This document shows positions 1 through 7,868 of a stretch of DNA of 64,000 bases, piece by piece. The notes under the pieces were generated by a model that worked only from the letters and a program-made list of their open reading frames with translations, did not search any database and had not been told where the DNA came from. Origin of the DNA: DASVHS01 sp035468985 (GTDB lineage: Bacteria; Acidobacteriota; Thermoanaerobaculia; Gp7-AA8). The stretch spans positions 186,001 through 250,000 of the forward strand of contig DATISF010000001.1 of NCBI GenBank assembly GCA_035468985.1, read 5' to 3'. Positions within the stretch are counted from its first letter, which is position 1. Every line of letters begins with the position of its first letter. A program made the translations under genes and the position numbers.

Positions 1-2
1 TC

Positions 3-191
3 CTGCTCGTCGGCGTGATCGCCGGCATCCGCCGCGTTCTGGTCATCACCGCCGAATTCGGACATGTCCCCGCGCCCGCGGACACCACGCTCTATCGCTT
101 CGTCATCGAGCTGGCGGTTCTGACAGTGCTCGTGCCTGTGCTCGTCCTCTCGCTGCTCATGCTGCGGAAGCGCGAGAGCTCCGCATCCTGA
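3..191 (+). CDS. C-terminal end of an integral membrane protein, cut by window start
   Basis: The plus-strand frame beginning at base 3 is open from the window edge to a TGA at 189-191 and gives about 62 residues. The fragment has a hydrophobic start, a short polar loop and a second hydrophobic helix rich in Leu/Val, then a basic, Ser-rich tail (LRKRESSAS). This looks like the last two membrane segments of a permease or a multi-pass glycosyltransferase. The family cannot be named from so little. Its last 35 bases overlap the 3' end of the convergent YfhO gene. Confidence 0.55.
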   Translation: MLVGVIAGIRRVLVITAEFGHVPAPADTTLYRFVIELAVLTVLVPVLVLSLLMLRKRESSAS

Positions 192-2661
192 ACACATCGA
201 GGATCACGATCGACACAATAGCGAGGGCTGCAAGAATCGCCGCCGGCCACCATCCGCGCCCGATCCGCCGCGTGAAGACGACCTCGTGGCGTCCGGCGGG
301 CACGTTCACCGCGGCGAACAGCGTGTCGATCTGAATGGGCCTCACCCCCTGGCCATCGATGGTCACGCGAAGCTCGGGGGTCAGCTTCTCCGACGAGGCC
401 AGAAACATCGGACCGGACGACTCCGTGCGCACGCGTTGCTCGGCCGGCTCGTAGTGCAGAAGGTTCACGCGCGCGTTGCCGTCGATCGACTGCGGGGGAA
501 ACACGGCATCATCGGTGATCACGGCCTCTTCGCTGAAATCGATGTCTGTCGCGGCAAGGAATTCATCCGCGTTCAGTTTCCGCACGCGGCGCACGGCGTG
601 GAATCGCGGCACCTCGCCGAGATTGCGGAAGATGCGGCCGTCGGGCAGCTGCCGGTCGAAGATCAGCGGAATGGTGACGCGGCCGTAGTAAAGCGGCGTC
701 TCGTTCGCCGGAGCCGGACCTTTCAGCACCCGGAGAATCATCCCCTGGGGCTGCAGGCGGAGCGTTACCGTGTCGCCGAGCCGCGCAAACCCACGCAGCG
801 GCACGTAAATCTTCTCGATGGCCGAGACGTCCGACGCGGCGAACGCACGCGTCCAGACGACGCGGCCATCCCTGATCAGTTCGCAGTGGAGGGATGAGAA
901 GGGAGCGATCGTCCGCTCGATGCTGACCGGCACCTCGATCGCCCAGAACGGTTCGGCATCGACGGGGACGGTGCGTTGCGCGATCTGACCCGGCATCACG
1001 CGCATCGCGCCGCTTTCTTTCACACCCGGAACCGTCGCGCCGAAGATCGTCCACTTCACGATGTCGATCGAGCGATGCTCGAGGAAGTAGCGGACGCCGA
1101 GCATCGATACGAGCGGATCGCGAAAGTTGAACTTCAGGCTGTTGAACTGGATGACCGTCGATGTTCCCGCCCACGACGTCCGGTCAATGCGTTGCAGAAT
1201 CCGGCGATACGCGGCTTCTGATCCGAAATGGCTGGCCACGTCCTCGATGCGGAAAAGCTCGGCGGAGTTCGGCCACATGTAGGTGAGCAGTCCCACGAAG
1301 CGGAACGGCTTGGGATCGTTCTGCAGGAACTCGATCACCGGCGTCGACGGCACCTCCGCTTCGGCCGGCTTCAGGAACGGATAGAACGAGCCGGCGAAGA
1401 CCGCGAGATCGCCCGCCACCGCGATTCCGAGCGCCAGCGCAGCGATCGCCGCGAGGCGGCGCAAGTGCCGGAACACGAATGCCGCACCGCTCGCCGCGAG
1501 AAACCCGGCCGGAAGCGGAAGCAGCAGGATGACGCGCTCCAGCGGGCTGTACCGGAATCCCGGAAGGCTCCCGACAATCGGAGCAAGTCCGAAGATCACC
1601 GCCAGAACGACGGCGGCCGTAGCGATCCAGAACCATTTCCCTCGCCTGCCCTTCGAGACGACTGCCAGCGCCGCAAGGCCGATCGTGATCACCCCGAGGT
1701 AGATGGCAGCCTCGATGAAGTTGTTGATCGGCAGCGCGCGGTCGCCCAGCCAGCTTTTTTCGGCGGGATTGCCGAGCCGCATCGGGTCGATGAAGCTGCG
1801 CCAGTGATGGAACGGAAAGGCCATCTTCGCGGCTCGTTCGCGCAGCTCGAGATAACCGCTGCGGCGAAGAAACTGGACGAACGGGACCAGCGACGGAGCG
1901 GCAGCCATGAGGCCGAGAATCACGGCGATCGATGCCCGGATGATCGGTTGCCGCGGCAGACGGCGCTCGCGGATCGCCAGAAACGCGGCGTATGCGACCG
2001 TCACGTACGCGCCGTACGCCATCGCGGCGGGGAAGCCGGACAGCGCGTACGACAGGGCGATCAGGGCCACGAGCGCGATCGACGTCCGCTTCCCGCTGAA
2101 GGTTCGCCGCACGACCCACAACAGCGCCGGATAGAGCGCGGTCGCATTGGTGATCTGCCAGAGCCAGCGCGCGGTATAGACACCCGACGCCGCGATCACG
2201 ATCGCACCGATCGCCGCGCCCCGTTTGCCGAGGCGTTCTTCGCGGAGCCAGGCGTAGGCGAAGAGGAAGGCGACGTTCAGCTTCAGCAGCAGCATCGCCG
2301 TGTAGACCCAAGGCAACGGAACGACGAGTGCCGGAAAGAAGACGAACGGCGACAGGACGGCGGCGGCTGAAGAGCCGAAGCCGGGGATTCCGCCGCCGAC
2401 GTACGGATTCCAGTGGAATGCACTCCACCCGTTTTTCACCAGCGACATCAGCGGCAGGTAGGCCGTGGCGGGATCGTTCAGGACGTTGTTCTGAACGCGG
2501 ACGATCGAGGCAGGCCGGTACGTGGCCCACGGCTGGTAATTGAAGAAGACGTCGTTCGGCGAGACCACCCGCCCCATGAAGATGACCGGGAAGAAGAACG
2601 CGAAGTGGAAGGCGGCCAGCGTCACGAGCGCGGCGGAATGCTTGCGGAAGTGTGCTGCCAA
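157..2661 (-). CDS. YfhO-family multi-pass membrane protein
   Basis: A protein of about 834 residues with many hydrophobic helices in its first 480 residues and a large soluble C-terminal part, then a final helix near the end. The N-terminal motif GRVVSPNDVFFNYQPW and the later stretch with AELFRIEDVASHFG are typical of the YfhO family. Family members are linked to glycosylation of lipoteichoic acid or other envelope glycans; the substrate here is unknown. The open frame runs on to 3225 but that part lies antisense to the dehydrogenase gene, so a start near TTG 2661 (or TTG 2670) is preferred. It gives a short basic N-terminus followed by a membrane helix. No convincing Shine-Dalgarno is seen, so the start is uncertain. 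Confidence 0.75.
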   Translation of the reverse strand: MAAHFRKHSAALVTLAAFHFAFFFPVIFMGRVVSPNDVFFNYQPWATYRPASIVRVQNNVLNDPATAYLPLMSLVKNGWSAFHWNPYVGGGIPGFGSSAAAVLSPFVFFPALVVPLPWVYTAMLLLKLNVAFLFAYAWLREERLGKRGAAIGAIVIAASGVYTARWLWQITNATALYPALLWVVRRTFSGKRTSIALVALIALSYALSGFPAAMAYGAYVTVAYAAFLAIRERRLPRQPIIRASIAVILGLMAAAPSLVPFVQFLRRSGYLELRERAAKMAFPFHHWRSFIDPMRLGNPAEKSWLGDRALPINNFIEAAIYLGVITIGLAALAVVSKGRRGKWFWIATAAVVLAVIFGLAPIVGSLPGFRYSPLERVILLLPLPAGFLAASGAAFVFRHLRRLAAIAALALGIAVAGDLAVFAGSFYPFLKPAEAEVPSTPVIEFLQNDPKPFRFVGLLTYMWPNSAELFRIEDVASHFGSEAAYRRILQRIDRTSWAGTSTVIQFNSLKFNFRDPLVSMLGVRYFLEHRSIDIVKWTIFGATVPGVKESGAMRVMPGQIAQRTVPVDAEPFWAIEVPVSIERTIAPFSSLHCELIRDGRVVWTRAFAASDVSAIEKIYVPLRGFARLGDTVTLRLQPQGMILRVLKGPAPANETPLYYGRVTIPLIFDRQLPDGRIFRNLGEVPRFHAVRRVRKLNADEFLAATDIDFSEEAVITDDAVFPPQSIDGNARVNLLHYEPAEQRVRTESSGPMFLASSEKLTPELRVTIDGQGVRPIQIDTLFAAVNVPAGRHEVVFTRRIGRGWWPAAILAALAIVSIVILDVFRMRSSRASAA

Positions 2662-2685
2662 TCGCTGCAAGTCTAAACTGCATCG

Positions 2686-3663
2686 ATGCTGAAGAAGTTG
2701 CTCATCGCCGCCGACGTCGATCCGCATCTCGCCGAGGTGGCCAGGAGCGACGGGAGATTCGAGGTCGACGTCCGGCCCGTCCGCACCGAGGACGAGCTGG
2801 CCTCGATCGTAGCCGATGCCCACGTACTCGTTACGCGCGCCTACAACAAAGTGTCGGGGCGAGTCATCGAATCCGCGCGGCAGCTCGAGGTCATCGCGCA
2901 GGGAACGAGCGGGACCGACAACATCGACGACGCCGCGGCACGGGCGCGCGGCATCCCGATCCTCAGCCTTCCCGGCGAGAACGCCAATGCCGTGGCCGAG
3001 CTGGTCATCGGCTGCATCCTGTCGCTGACGCGCACCATTCCGTTCTACACGCGCGAGGTGGCAGCGGGGAGATGGCCGCGCCAGGACTGCGCCACGCGCC
3101 ACGAAATGCGCTATTTCCACCTCGGCATCGTCGGGCTGGGGCAGGTCGGAATGCGCGTGGCCAGACTCGCTCGAACGTTCGGGATGGACGTGACGGCGTA
3201 CGACCCGTATCTGACTGACGCTCAATTTGCAGAACGCCAGGCCGGCCGCGTGGAATCATTCGATCGCCTCCTGGCCTCCTCCGACATCGTCACGATGCAT
3301 GTTCCGCTGACTTCCGAGACGCGCCGGATGATCGGTCGCGATCCGCTGCAGCGGATGCGTCGCGGGACGATTCTGATCAACGCGGCGCGCGGCGAGGTCA
3401 TCGATCAGCGCGCCGCGCTCGACGCGCTCGCCTCCAATCAGCTTTCCGGATTGGTCCTGGACGTCTTCGATCCCGAGCCGCCCGAAGGCCCGCTGCCTGA
3501 CGATCCGCGCCTGATCCTCACGCCGCACATCGGCGGCTGCACGCACGAGTGCCGCAGCGCCATCGGCGACAAGTTGTGGAAGAAGATTCTGCGGTTCTAT
3601 GCTGAGCCTGAGCGAAGCGAAGGCGAAGCATCGACTGTCACACCGCGCCGATCGAAGCCATGA
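2686..3663 (+). CDS. D-isomer-specific 2-hydroxyacid dehydrogenase (phosphoglycerate-dehydrogenase-like)
   Basis: A 325-residue NAD-dependent dehydrogenase. The Rossmann motif GLGQVG lies at residues 150-155. The family's catalytic Arg, Glu and His are visible as R235 (in AARGE), E264 (in DPEPP) and H281 (in TPHIGG). It is shorter than SerA and has no ACT domain, so it could act on phosphoglycerate, glyoxylate or another 2-keto acid. It starts with ATG, 15-25 bp from the divergent YfhO gene. The last 20 or so residues are polar, low-complexity and encoded by the dispersed inverted repeat at 3601-3728, so the original C-terminus was probably replaced by repeat sequence. Confidence 0.9.
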   Translation: MLKKLLIAADVDPHLAEVARSDGRFEVDVRPVRTEDELASIVADAHVLVTRAYNKVSGRVIESARQLEVIAQGTSGTDNIDDAAARARGIPILSLPGENANAVAELVIGCILSLTRTIPFYTREVAAGRWPRQDCATRHEMRYFHLGIVGLGQVGMRVARLARTFGMDVTAYDPYLTDAQFAERQAGRVESFDRLLASSDIVTMHVPLTSETRRMIGRDPLQRMRRGTILINAARGEVIDQRAALDALASNQLSGLVLDVFDPEPPEGPLPDDPRLILTPHIGGCTHECRSAIGDKLWKKILRFYAEPERSEGEASTVTPRRSKP

Positions 3664-3728
3664 GCGGCGCCTGTGGAATCGCACAGCACTGTGGAACAGT
3701 CGATTCTTCGCTCGCTCCGCTCGCTCAG
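3601..3728. repeat. Dispersed inverted repeat, GAGCGAAGCGAAG family, copy 1
   Basis: An element of about 130 bp whose left end reads CTGAGCGAAGCGAAGG-like and whose right end is the imperfect reverse complement (TTCGCTCGCTCC then GCTCAG). The centre shares GCTGTGGAACAGTCGAT-like sequence with the copy at 41046-41168. It sits between two convergent genes. It encodes the C-terminal tail and stop of the upstream dehydrogenase, and its right end supplies the TGA stop (3725-3727) of hutI on the other strand. Confidence 0.75.
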
Positions 3729-4972
3729 AATAGACTCTTGCCATCCCGATACACCGCGGCCACCAGGTTCACCCCGAAGTGATAGACGAGGTGCAGGTAG
3801 TTCGGCGCGTCGAGGAGGATGAAATCGGCGCGCTTGCCGCTCTCGATCGATCCGATCTCGCCGGCCAGCCGAAGTGAATACGCGCCGTTGAGCGTGGCGG
3901 CGGTGATCGACTCCTCGACGGTCATTTTCATCTTCAGGGTTGCGAGCTGAATCGCGATCTGCATCGACTCCGTCATCGAGGATCCCGGATTGCAGTCGGT
4001 CGACAGCGACACGATCGCGCCGGCGTCGATCAGCGGCCGCGCCGGCGCATAACGATCCGACATCAGGAAGAAACTCGTGGCCGGCAGAAGGTTCGCGACC
4101 GTTGCCGATGATGCCAGGGCTGCCACGCCTCGATCGGAGATCTGCATCAGATGATCGGCCGACGCCGCGCCGACCTCCACCGCAAGCGTCGCCCCGTCCG
4201 TATCGCTCATCTCGTCCGCGTGCAGGCGCGGAACCATTCCCATCCGCGCGCCCGCGCGAAGAACGCGCTCTCCCCGCTCCCGCGTGAAGACGCCCCGCTC
4301 CACGAACGCGTCGCAGAATGTCGCCAGCTTTTGTTCCGCGACCGCAGGAAGGATCTCGCCGATGATCGTGGAAATCCACGCCTCGCGCGCCGCCTCGCTC
4401 TCGCGGCTTTCCGGAGGAAACTCGTGCCCGGCGAGGCACGTCGGGACGAGCCTGACTGGCGCGTCCTTGCCGGCCGTCCGGATCGCGCGAAGCTGTTTGA
4501 GCTCGCACGCTTTGTCCAGTCCGTATCCGCTCTTCGCCTCGGCCGTCGTCGTTCCATAGCGCGCCATGGTCTTCGCTCGAGCGATGACGTTGGCGACCAG
4601 AGAGTCTTCGGACGCGGCGCGCGTCGCGTGAACGGTCGACGCGATGCCGCCGCCCGACGCGGCGATCTGCTCGTAGGTTTCGCCGCGCAGCCGGCGGTTG
4701 AATTCCGACTCCCGAAATCCGGCGAAGGGGATGTGCGTATGCGAGTCGACGAAGCCGGGCAACGCGGTCGCACCATGCGCGTCGATATCCTCGCTGATCT
4801 TCAGGCTCCGCGGCAGGTCCTTCTCGGGGCCGACGTAGGCGAAGCGTCCGTCGTCGACGGCGATGGCACCGCGTTCGATGACGCGCAACTCGCGCATGGC
4901 ACGGCCGCGCACGGCGGTCGTGCCGGCAGGCGTAGCGATCTGGGACAGATTGCGGATGAGAAGCGCGGTCAA
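3725..4972 (-). CDS. hutI: Imidazolonepropionase
   Basis: A 415-residue amidohydrolase that opens the imidazolone ring to N-formimino-L-glutamate, the third step of histidine degradation. Metal-binding DSHTHIPFAG and the stretch GGGIASTVHATR are diagnostic of HutI. Later HADEM and STDCNPGSS supply further metal and substrate residues. The start is TTG, and TTGA overlaps the stop of the DivIVA gene by 4 nt, so it is the last gene of a six-gene operon devoted otherwise to cell division and housekeeping. No hutH or hutU is in the window. The stop codon lies in a dispersed repeat. Confidence 0.93.
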   Translation of the reverse strand: MTALLIRNLSQIATPAGTTAVRGRAMRELRVIERGAIAVDDGRFAYVGPEKDLPRSLKISEDIDAHGATALPGFVDSHTHIPFAGFRESEFNRRLRGETYEQIAASGGGIASTVHATRAASEDSLVANVIARAKTMARYGTTTAEAKSGYGLDKACELKQLRAIRTAGKDAPVRLVPTCLAGHEFPPESRESEAAREAWISTIIGEILPAVAEQKLATFCDAFVERGVFTRERGERVLRAGARMGMVPRLHADEMSDTDGATLAVEVGAASADHLMQISDRGVAALASSATVANLLPATSFFLMSDRYAPARPLIDAGAIVSLSTDCNPGSSMTESMQIAIQLATLKMKMTVEESITAATLNGAYSLRLAGEIGSIESGKRADFILLDAPNYLHLVYHFGVNLVAAVYRDGKSLF

Positions 4973-5469
4973 CTGCTCTTGTTGGCCCGGAACATCGTCG
5001 TGATCGGCTGCTCGTTGGCCTCTTCCTCGATGTCCAGCATGAGGAGCTGCTGCACGGTGTCGAGGATTCCCTGGACCTTGTTCCGCGTGGCCTTGCGCTG
5101 CACCTTCATGTCGGTGATGGCGCGCTCGAGATCGCCGACGCGATCCATGGCCTGGCCGATCAGGCGCTCGGAGAGAAGCTCGGCATCCTTGACGATCAGC
5201 TCCGCCTCCTTGCGCGCGGTGGCCCGGACCTCTTCCGAGACTTTTTGCGCCGACAGCAGCGTGTCCTTCAGGATGCGCTCACGCTGCGAGTGATCCTCGA
5301 GATCGTCGCGCAGCATGGCGTTCTCGCGCGCCAGGCGGTCGACGTCGCGCACGAGGCTTTCGATCTCTTCGGCGATGAGGTGGAGATACGCGCGGACTTC
5401 GTCGGGGTTGTAGCCTTTCAGACTTCGAGAGAAGGTCTGCTTCTGAATGTCCAGCGGCGTGAGATTCAT
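4969..5469 (-). CDS. DivIVA-domain protein
   Basis: A coiled-coil protein of about 166 residues. The N-terminus (LTPLDIQKQTFSRSLKGYNPDEV) has the DivIVA membrane-targeting motif with the conserved GYNPDEVRAYL. The rest is heptad-rich helix. In other bacteria DivIVA-type proteins mark curved membrane at poles and septa and recruit division or wall-growth proteins. An in-frame GTG lies 6 nt upstream of the ATG, but a GGGAGG sits 6 nt before the ATG at 5469, so that start is preferred. It is followed with 4-nt overlap by hutI and preceded closely by yggT. Confidence 0.88.
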   Translation of the reverse strand: MNLTPLDIQKQTFSRSLKGYNPDEVRAYLHLIAEEIESLVRDVDRLARENAMLRDDLEDHSQRERILKDTLLSAQKVSEEVRATARKEAELIVKDAELLSERLIGQAMDRVGDLERAITDMKVQRKATRNKVQGILDTVQQLLMLDIEEEANEQPITTMFRANKSS

Positions 5470-5487
5470 GATCACCCTCCCGGCACG

Positions 5488-5817
5488 TTACCGGAAAAGT
5501 ATAAGCCCGTAGAGGGCGCTGACGAGGCCGCGGAGGATGAAAATGGCCAGCAGGAGCAGCAGCGGCGACCAGTCGATCCCAGCCGTGTCGAAGCGGCGCA
5601 GCATCCGCCGGAACGGCTTCAGGAACGGGTAGGTCATGCGCGAGAAGATGTCGTCGAGCTGCTCCAGGATGTGGAAGAACCGCGGATTTCGCCAGCGGAA
5701 CTTGCTCTGCCGGGCGAAGAACAGGATCCACGACAGGACCACCCAGACGAGGATCAGCCACTCGAGCACTTCGAGCGCGATCAGCACGGCATCGAGGAAC
5801 GGCTTCAGAAACGCCAA
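5488..5817 (-). CDS. YggT-family membrane protein
   Basis: A 109-residue protein with two hydrophobic segments separated by an amphipathic stretch containing MTYPFLKPFRRMLR, the hallmark of the YggT family. The family is found next to yggS and division genes in most bacteria, and roles in osmotic tolerance and in septum-associated membrane function have been proposed. The start is TTG at 5817, 3 bp after the stop of the YggS gene. An AGGGG lies about 8 nt upstream. The order YggS-YggT-DivIVA is a conserved module in Gram-positive division clusters and is seen here in a Gram-negative-type genome. Confidence 0.88.
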   Translation of the reverse strand: MAFLKPFLDAVLIALEVLEWLILVWVVLSWILFFARQSKFRWRNPRFFHILEQLDDIFSRMTYPFLKPFRRMLRRFDTAGIDWSPLLLLLAIFILRGLVSALYGLILFR

Positions 5818-5820
5818 ACG

Positions 5821-6492
5821 CTAACCCCTGCTTCCGAAAATCGCGCGCCCGACGCGCACGATCGTCGCTCCCTCTTCGATCGCCGTCTCGAAATCGTCGG
5901 TCATTCCCATGGACAGATGCTTCAGGCCGAGTGCGTCGCGCATCGACCGCAGCTCGCGAAAGTATGCACGCGTCGCCTGTTCGTCCGATACCGGAGGGAT
6001 GGTCATCAATCCGGTGAGGTTGAGCCCCTCGACGCCGCGAACGCCGCGCGCCAGCGCCTCGACCTCATCGGGATCGGCGCCGGTCTTCTGCGGCTCGCGG
6101 CCGATGTTCACCTCGAGCAGGACCTCGATCCGCTTGCCCGCCCCCACCGCCGCCTTGCCGACTTTCTCGGCGAGCGACACCGAGTCGATCGTCTGGATGA
6201 CATCGAACACGCGCACGGCATCCTTCGCTTTGTTCGACTGCAGGTGCCCGATCAGATGCCAGCGCGCCGATCCCTGCACGAGCGGTCGTTTGTCCCGGCC
6301 TTCCTGCACGCGGTTCTCGCCGATCTCGTGCGCTCCCGCGGCAATCGCCGACGTGACCGCTTCGGCCGGAAACGTCTTCGTGACCGCGACGAGCGTGACG
6401 TCGCCGGCACTGCGTCCCGAACGGCCGCAAGCCGCTGCGATGCGCTTCAGCACCACCGCGTAATTCGTACGGATCTCTTCAGCGCTCAGCAT
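5821..6492 (-). CDS. YggS-family PLP-binding protein
   Basis: A 223-residue single-domain PLP protein of the alanine-racemase fold. LVAVTKTFP carries the PLP-binding Lys, followed by GENRVQEG, WHLIGHLQSNKAK and the C-terminal LSMGMTDDFETAIEEGAT with phosphate-binding residues. The family (PLPBP) buffers PLP and affects amino-acid and vitamin B6 balance and is not known to have racemase activity. The start chosen is ATG 6492. Upstream in-frame codons lie wholly inside the RNase H gene, which it overlaps by 14 nt. Confidence 0.93.
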   Translation of the reverse strand: MLSAEEIRTNYAVVLKRIAAACGRSGRSAGDVTLVAVTKTFPAEAVTSAIAAGAHEIGENRVQEGRDKRPLVQGSARWHLIGHLQSNKAKDAVRVFDVIQTIDSVSLAEKVGKAAVGAGKRIEVLLEVNIGREPQKTGADPDEVEALARGVRGVEGLNLTGLMTIPPVSDEQATRAYFRELRSMRDALGLKHLSMGMTDDFETAIEEGATIVRVGRAIFGSRG

Positions 6493-6913
6493 CGCGGCGC
6501 CGCTCCTCGGCGCGTCCTGCTCCGCGGTCCACGGCCGCGTTCGCAAGCCGGTCCGCCTCTTTGTTGCCGGCCCGCAGCGTGTGCCGGATCGTGAACCGCC
6601 CAAAGCGGCGCGCCATCGCCTTCGCCTTCTGGTGCATCGGAATCAGATTCGGATGCTTCACACGATACGAGCCGAGCATCTGCTTCACCAGCAATTCCGA
6701 GTCGGACACGATCTCCACCTCGTCCGCCCCCTCGGAACCGGCGAGCTCCAGGGCCTCGAGCAACCCGGAGTACTCGGCGACGTTGTTCGTGGTCGTGCCG
6801 AGGAATCCGGAGATCTCGATGATGTCGCCGTGCTCGGTCTTCATGAACACGCCGTAACCGGCCGGTCCGGGATTCCCCCGCGACGCGCCGTCGACCCATG
6901 CCGTGACTTTCAG
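6479..6913 (-). CDS. rnhA: Ribonuclease HI family protein
   Basis: Cleaves the RNA strand of RNA-DNA hybrids. WVDGASRGNPGPAGYG holds the first catalytic Asp; VAEYSGLLEAL the Glu; VSDSELLVKQ the second Asp; and NKEADRLAN the last Asp. About 144 residues, normal for the bacterial single-domain type that lacks a hybrid-binding domain. No ATG, GTG or TTG lies where the domain should begin. The best start is CTG at 6911-6913, overlapping the upstream TGA (CTGA), with GGAGAAGAG about 9 nt upstream. A longer reading from ATG 7018 would overlap the upstream gene by 109 nt. The tail is Arg/Glu-rich. Confidence 0.85.
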   Translation of the reverse strand: MKVTAWVDGASRGNPGPAGYGVFMKTEHGDIIEISGFLGTTTNNVAEYSGLLEALELAGSEGADEVEIVSDSELLVKQMLGSYRVKHPNLIPMHQKAKAMARRFGRFTIRHTLRAGNKEADRLANAAVDRGAGRAEERRRDAER

Positions 6914-7620
6914 GATGAGCTCTTCTCCAGGTAAAGGATGCGATGGCAGCCTTCGCAATGCACGAGCTCTCCCCGTTTGAGCTGCTGCATGAGCGCAGGC
7001 CGGATCCTCGTCCGGCACGAGCTGCAGGAGTCGTTGATCTCGTGGGCGACGGCCACGTTGTGCCGCTGCTTGAAGATCTTGTGGAACTCGTCCTTGAGGC
7101 GGGCCGGAAGAGTCGCTTCGATGGCCTGGGCACGCTTGCGGAGCTCATCGGCCTCCTTGCGCAGGTCGCCGAGAGAGCTCTGCCACTCCTGGTGCGCTTC
7201 GTCGTAGCGCTTCTTCAGATCGTCGTGTCCGCTCTTGCGCTCATCGAGCTGTTTCTGAAGGGCATCGGAGTCGCTCATGCTCTTCAGCGACGAGTCCTCC
7301 AGCTCCTTGACGTGTTTGCGCGCGGCGTCGATCTCTTTCCACGCCGCGGCGTACTGCTGCTGGTTCTTCACCTGCATGAGCTGGCCCTGATATTTCTTGA
7401 GCAGTTCCTGCTGATCGCTCAATTCGCCGTCGACGCGCCTGCGCTCCCTGGCCATCTGTTCGAGGCTGTCCTCGATCCGCTTCATCTCTTCATGGGCTGT
7501 CGTGTATTCGGCATCGACCGCGGCGAACGCGTCCGGTTTGACCGCCATCTGCTTTTCCCGTTCGCCGAGCTGCGACAGGACCGTCTGCAGCTCCCACAGC
7601 TTGTCGACGTCAGCGCTCAA
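6910..7620 (-). CDS. C4-type zinc-ribbon coiled-coil protein (DUF164/CdsZ family)
   Basis: A 236-residue protein. Residues 1-170 form a long alpha-helical hairpin (charged heptads, KNQQQYAAAWKEI), and the C-terminus is a zinc ribbon with CSSC and CEGC pairs and the family signature RIRPALMQQLKRGELV. Family members are widespread and of unclear role, proposed in nucleic-acid or chromatin contact. The start is TTG at 7620, with AGAGGAG 6 nt upstream. Upstream in-frame codons would run through a terminator hairpin. It is the first gene of the six-gene operon that ends with hutI. Confidence 0.85.
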   Translation of the reverse strand: MSADVDKLWELQTVLSQLGEREKQMAVKPDAFAAVDAEYTTAHEEMKRIEDSLEQMARERRRVDGELSDQQELLKKYQGQLMQVKNQQQYAAAWKEIDAARKHVKELEDSSLKSMSDSDALQKQLDERKSGHDDLKKRYDEAHQEWQSSLGDLRKEADELRKRAQAIEATLPARLKDEFHKIFKQRHNVAVAHEINDSCSSCRTRIRPALMQQLKRGELVHCEGCHRILYLEKSSS

Positions 7621-7639
7621 ATCAATCTCCTCTGAAAAC

Positions 7640-7668
7640 AAAAAAGGCGTTCCATAGTCGGAACGCCT
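7640..7668 (-). terminator. Intrinsic terminator downstream of the tRNA
   Basis: On the minus strand AGGCGTTCC, a 6-nt loop and GGAACGCCT form a perfect 9-bp stem followed by TTTTTT. It lies about 75 bp downstream of the tRNA gene and just before the zinc-ribbon gene, so it most likely ends the tRNA transcript. The downstream operon would then need its own promoter between the hairpin and 7620, or read-through. Confidence 0.8.
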
Positions 7669-7742
7669 GTGCAGAACGGATTCTCTCCGCCGCGCTTGCA
7701 ACACTTCACCATCACAGGATTGGACGAACTCATTGCGCGACC

Positions 7743-7818
7743 TGGTGGGTCCACCAGGATTCGAACCTGGGACCTGCCGGTTATGAGCCGGTAGCTCTAA
7801 CCGCTGAGCTATGGACCC
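7743..7818 (-). tRNA. tRNA with CAT anticodon (elongator Met or lysidine-modified Ile2)
   Basis: A 76-nt cloverleaf on the minus strand: acceptor GGGTCCA/TGGACCC, D arm GCTC-AGCGGTTA-GAGC, anticodon loop CTCATAA with CAT at 7783-7785, T arm CCAGG-TTCGAAT-CCTGG, discriminator A and encoded CCA. The first acceptor pair is G-C, which argues against initiator tRNA. The D loop resembles Ile2-type tRNAs, so CAT could be modified to read AUA. The sequence alone does not settle Met versus Ile2. One A-C mismatch is seen at the top of the anticodon stem. Confidence 0.92.
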
Positions 7819-7827
7819 AGACGCGCG

Positions 7828-7833
7828 ATTCTA
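7828..7833 (-). promoter_or_regulatory. -10 element of the tRNA promoter
   Basis: TAGAAT preceded by TG (extended -10 form) lies 9 nt upstream of the mature tRNA 5' end. No good -35 match was found at 16-18 nt spacing. Confidence 0.45.
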
Positions 7834-7868
7834 CACAAAACGACTGGCCGAGCGGCGCGAATCCTGAT

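Noticed and set aside
1184..2683. Long open frame antisense and out of frame to the YfhO gene
   Set aside because: Composition is Arg/Ala/Gly-rich without domain motifs, and the overlapping YfhO frame has clear membrane segments. High G+C leaves long false frames.
7743..7818. tRNA considered as initiator fMet
   Set aside because: The first acceptor pair is G-C, whereas bacterial initiator tRNA has an unpaired C1-A72 type end.
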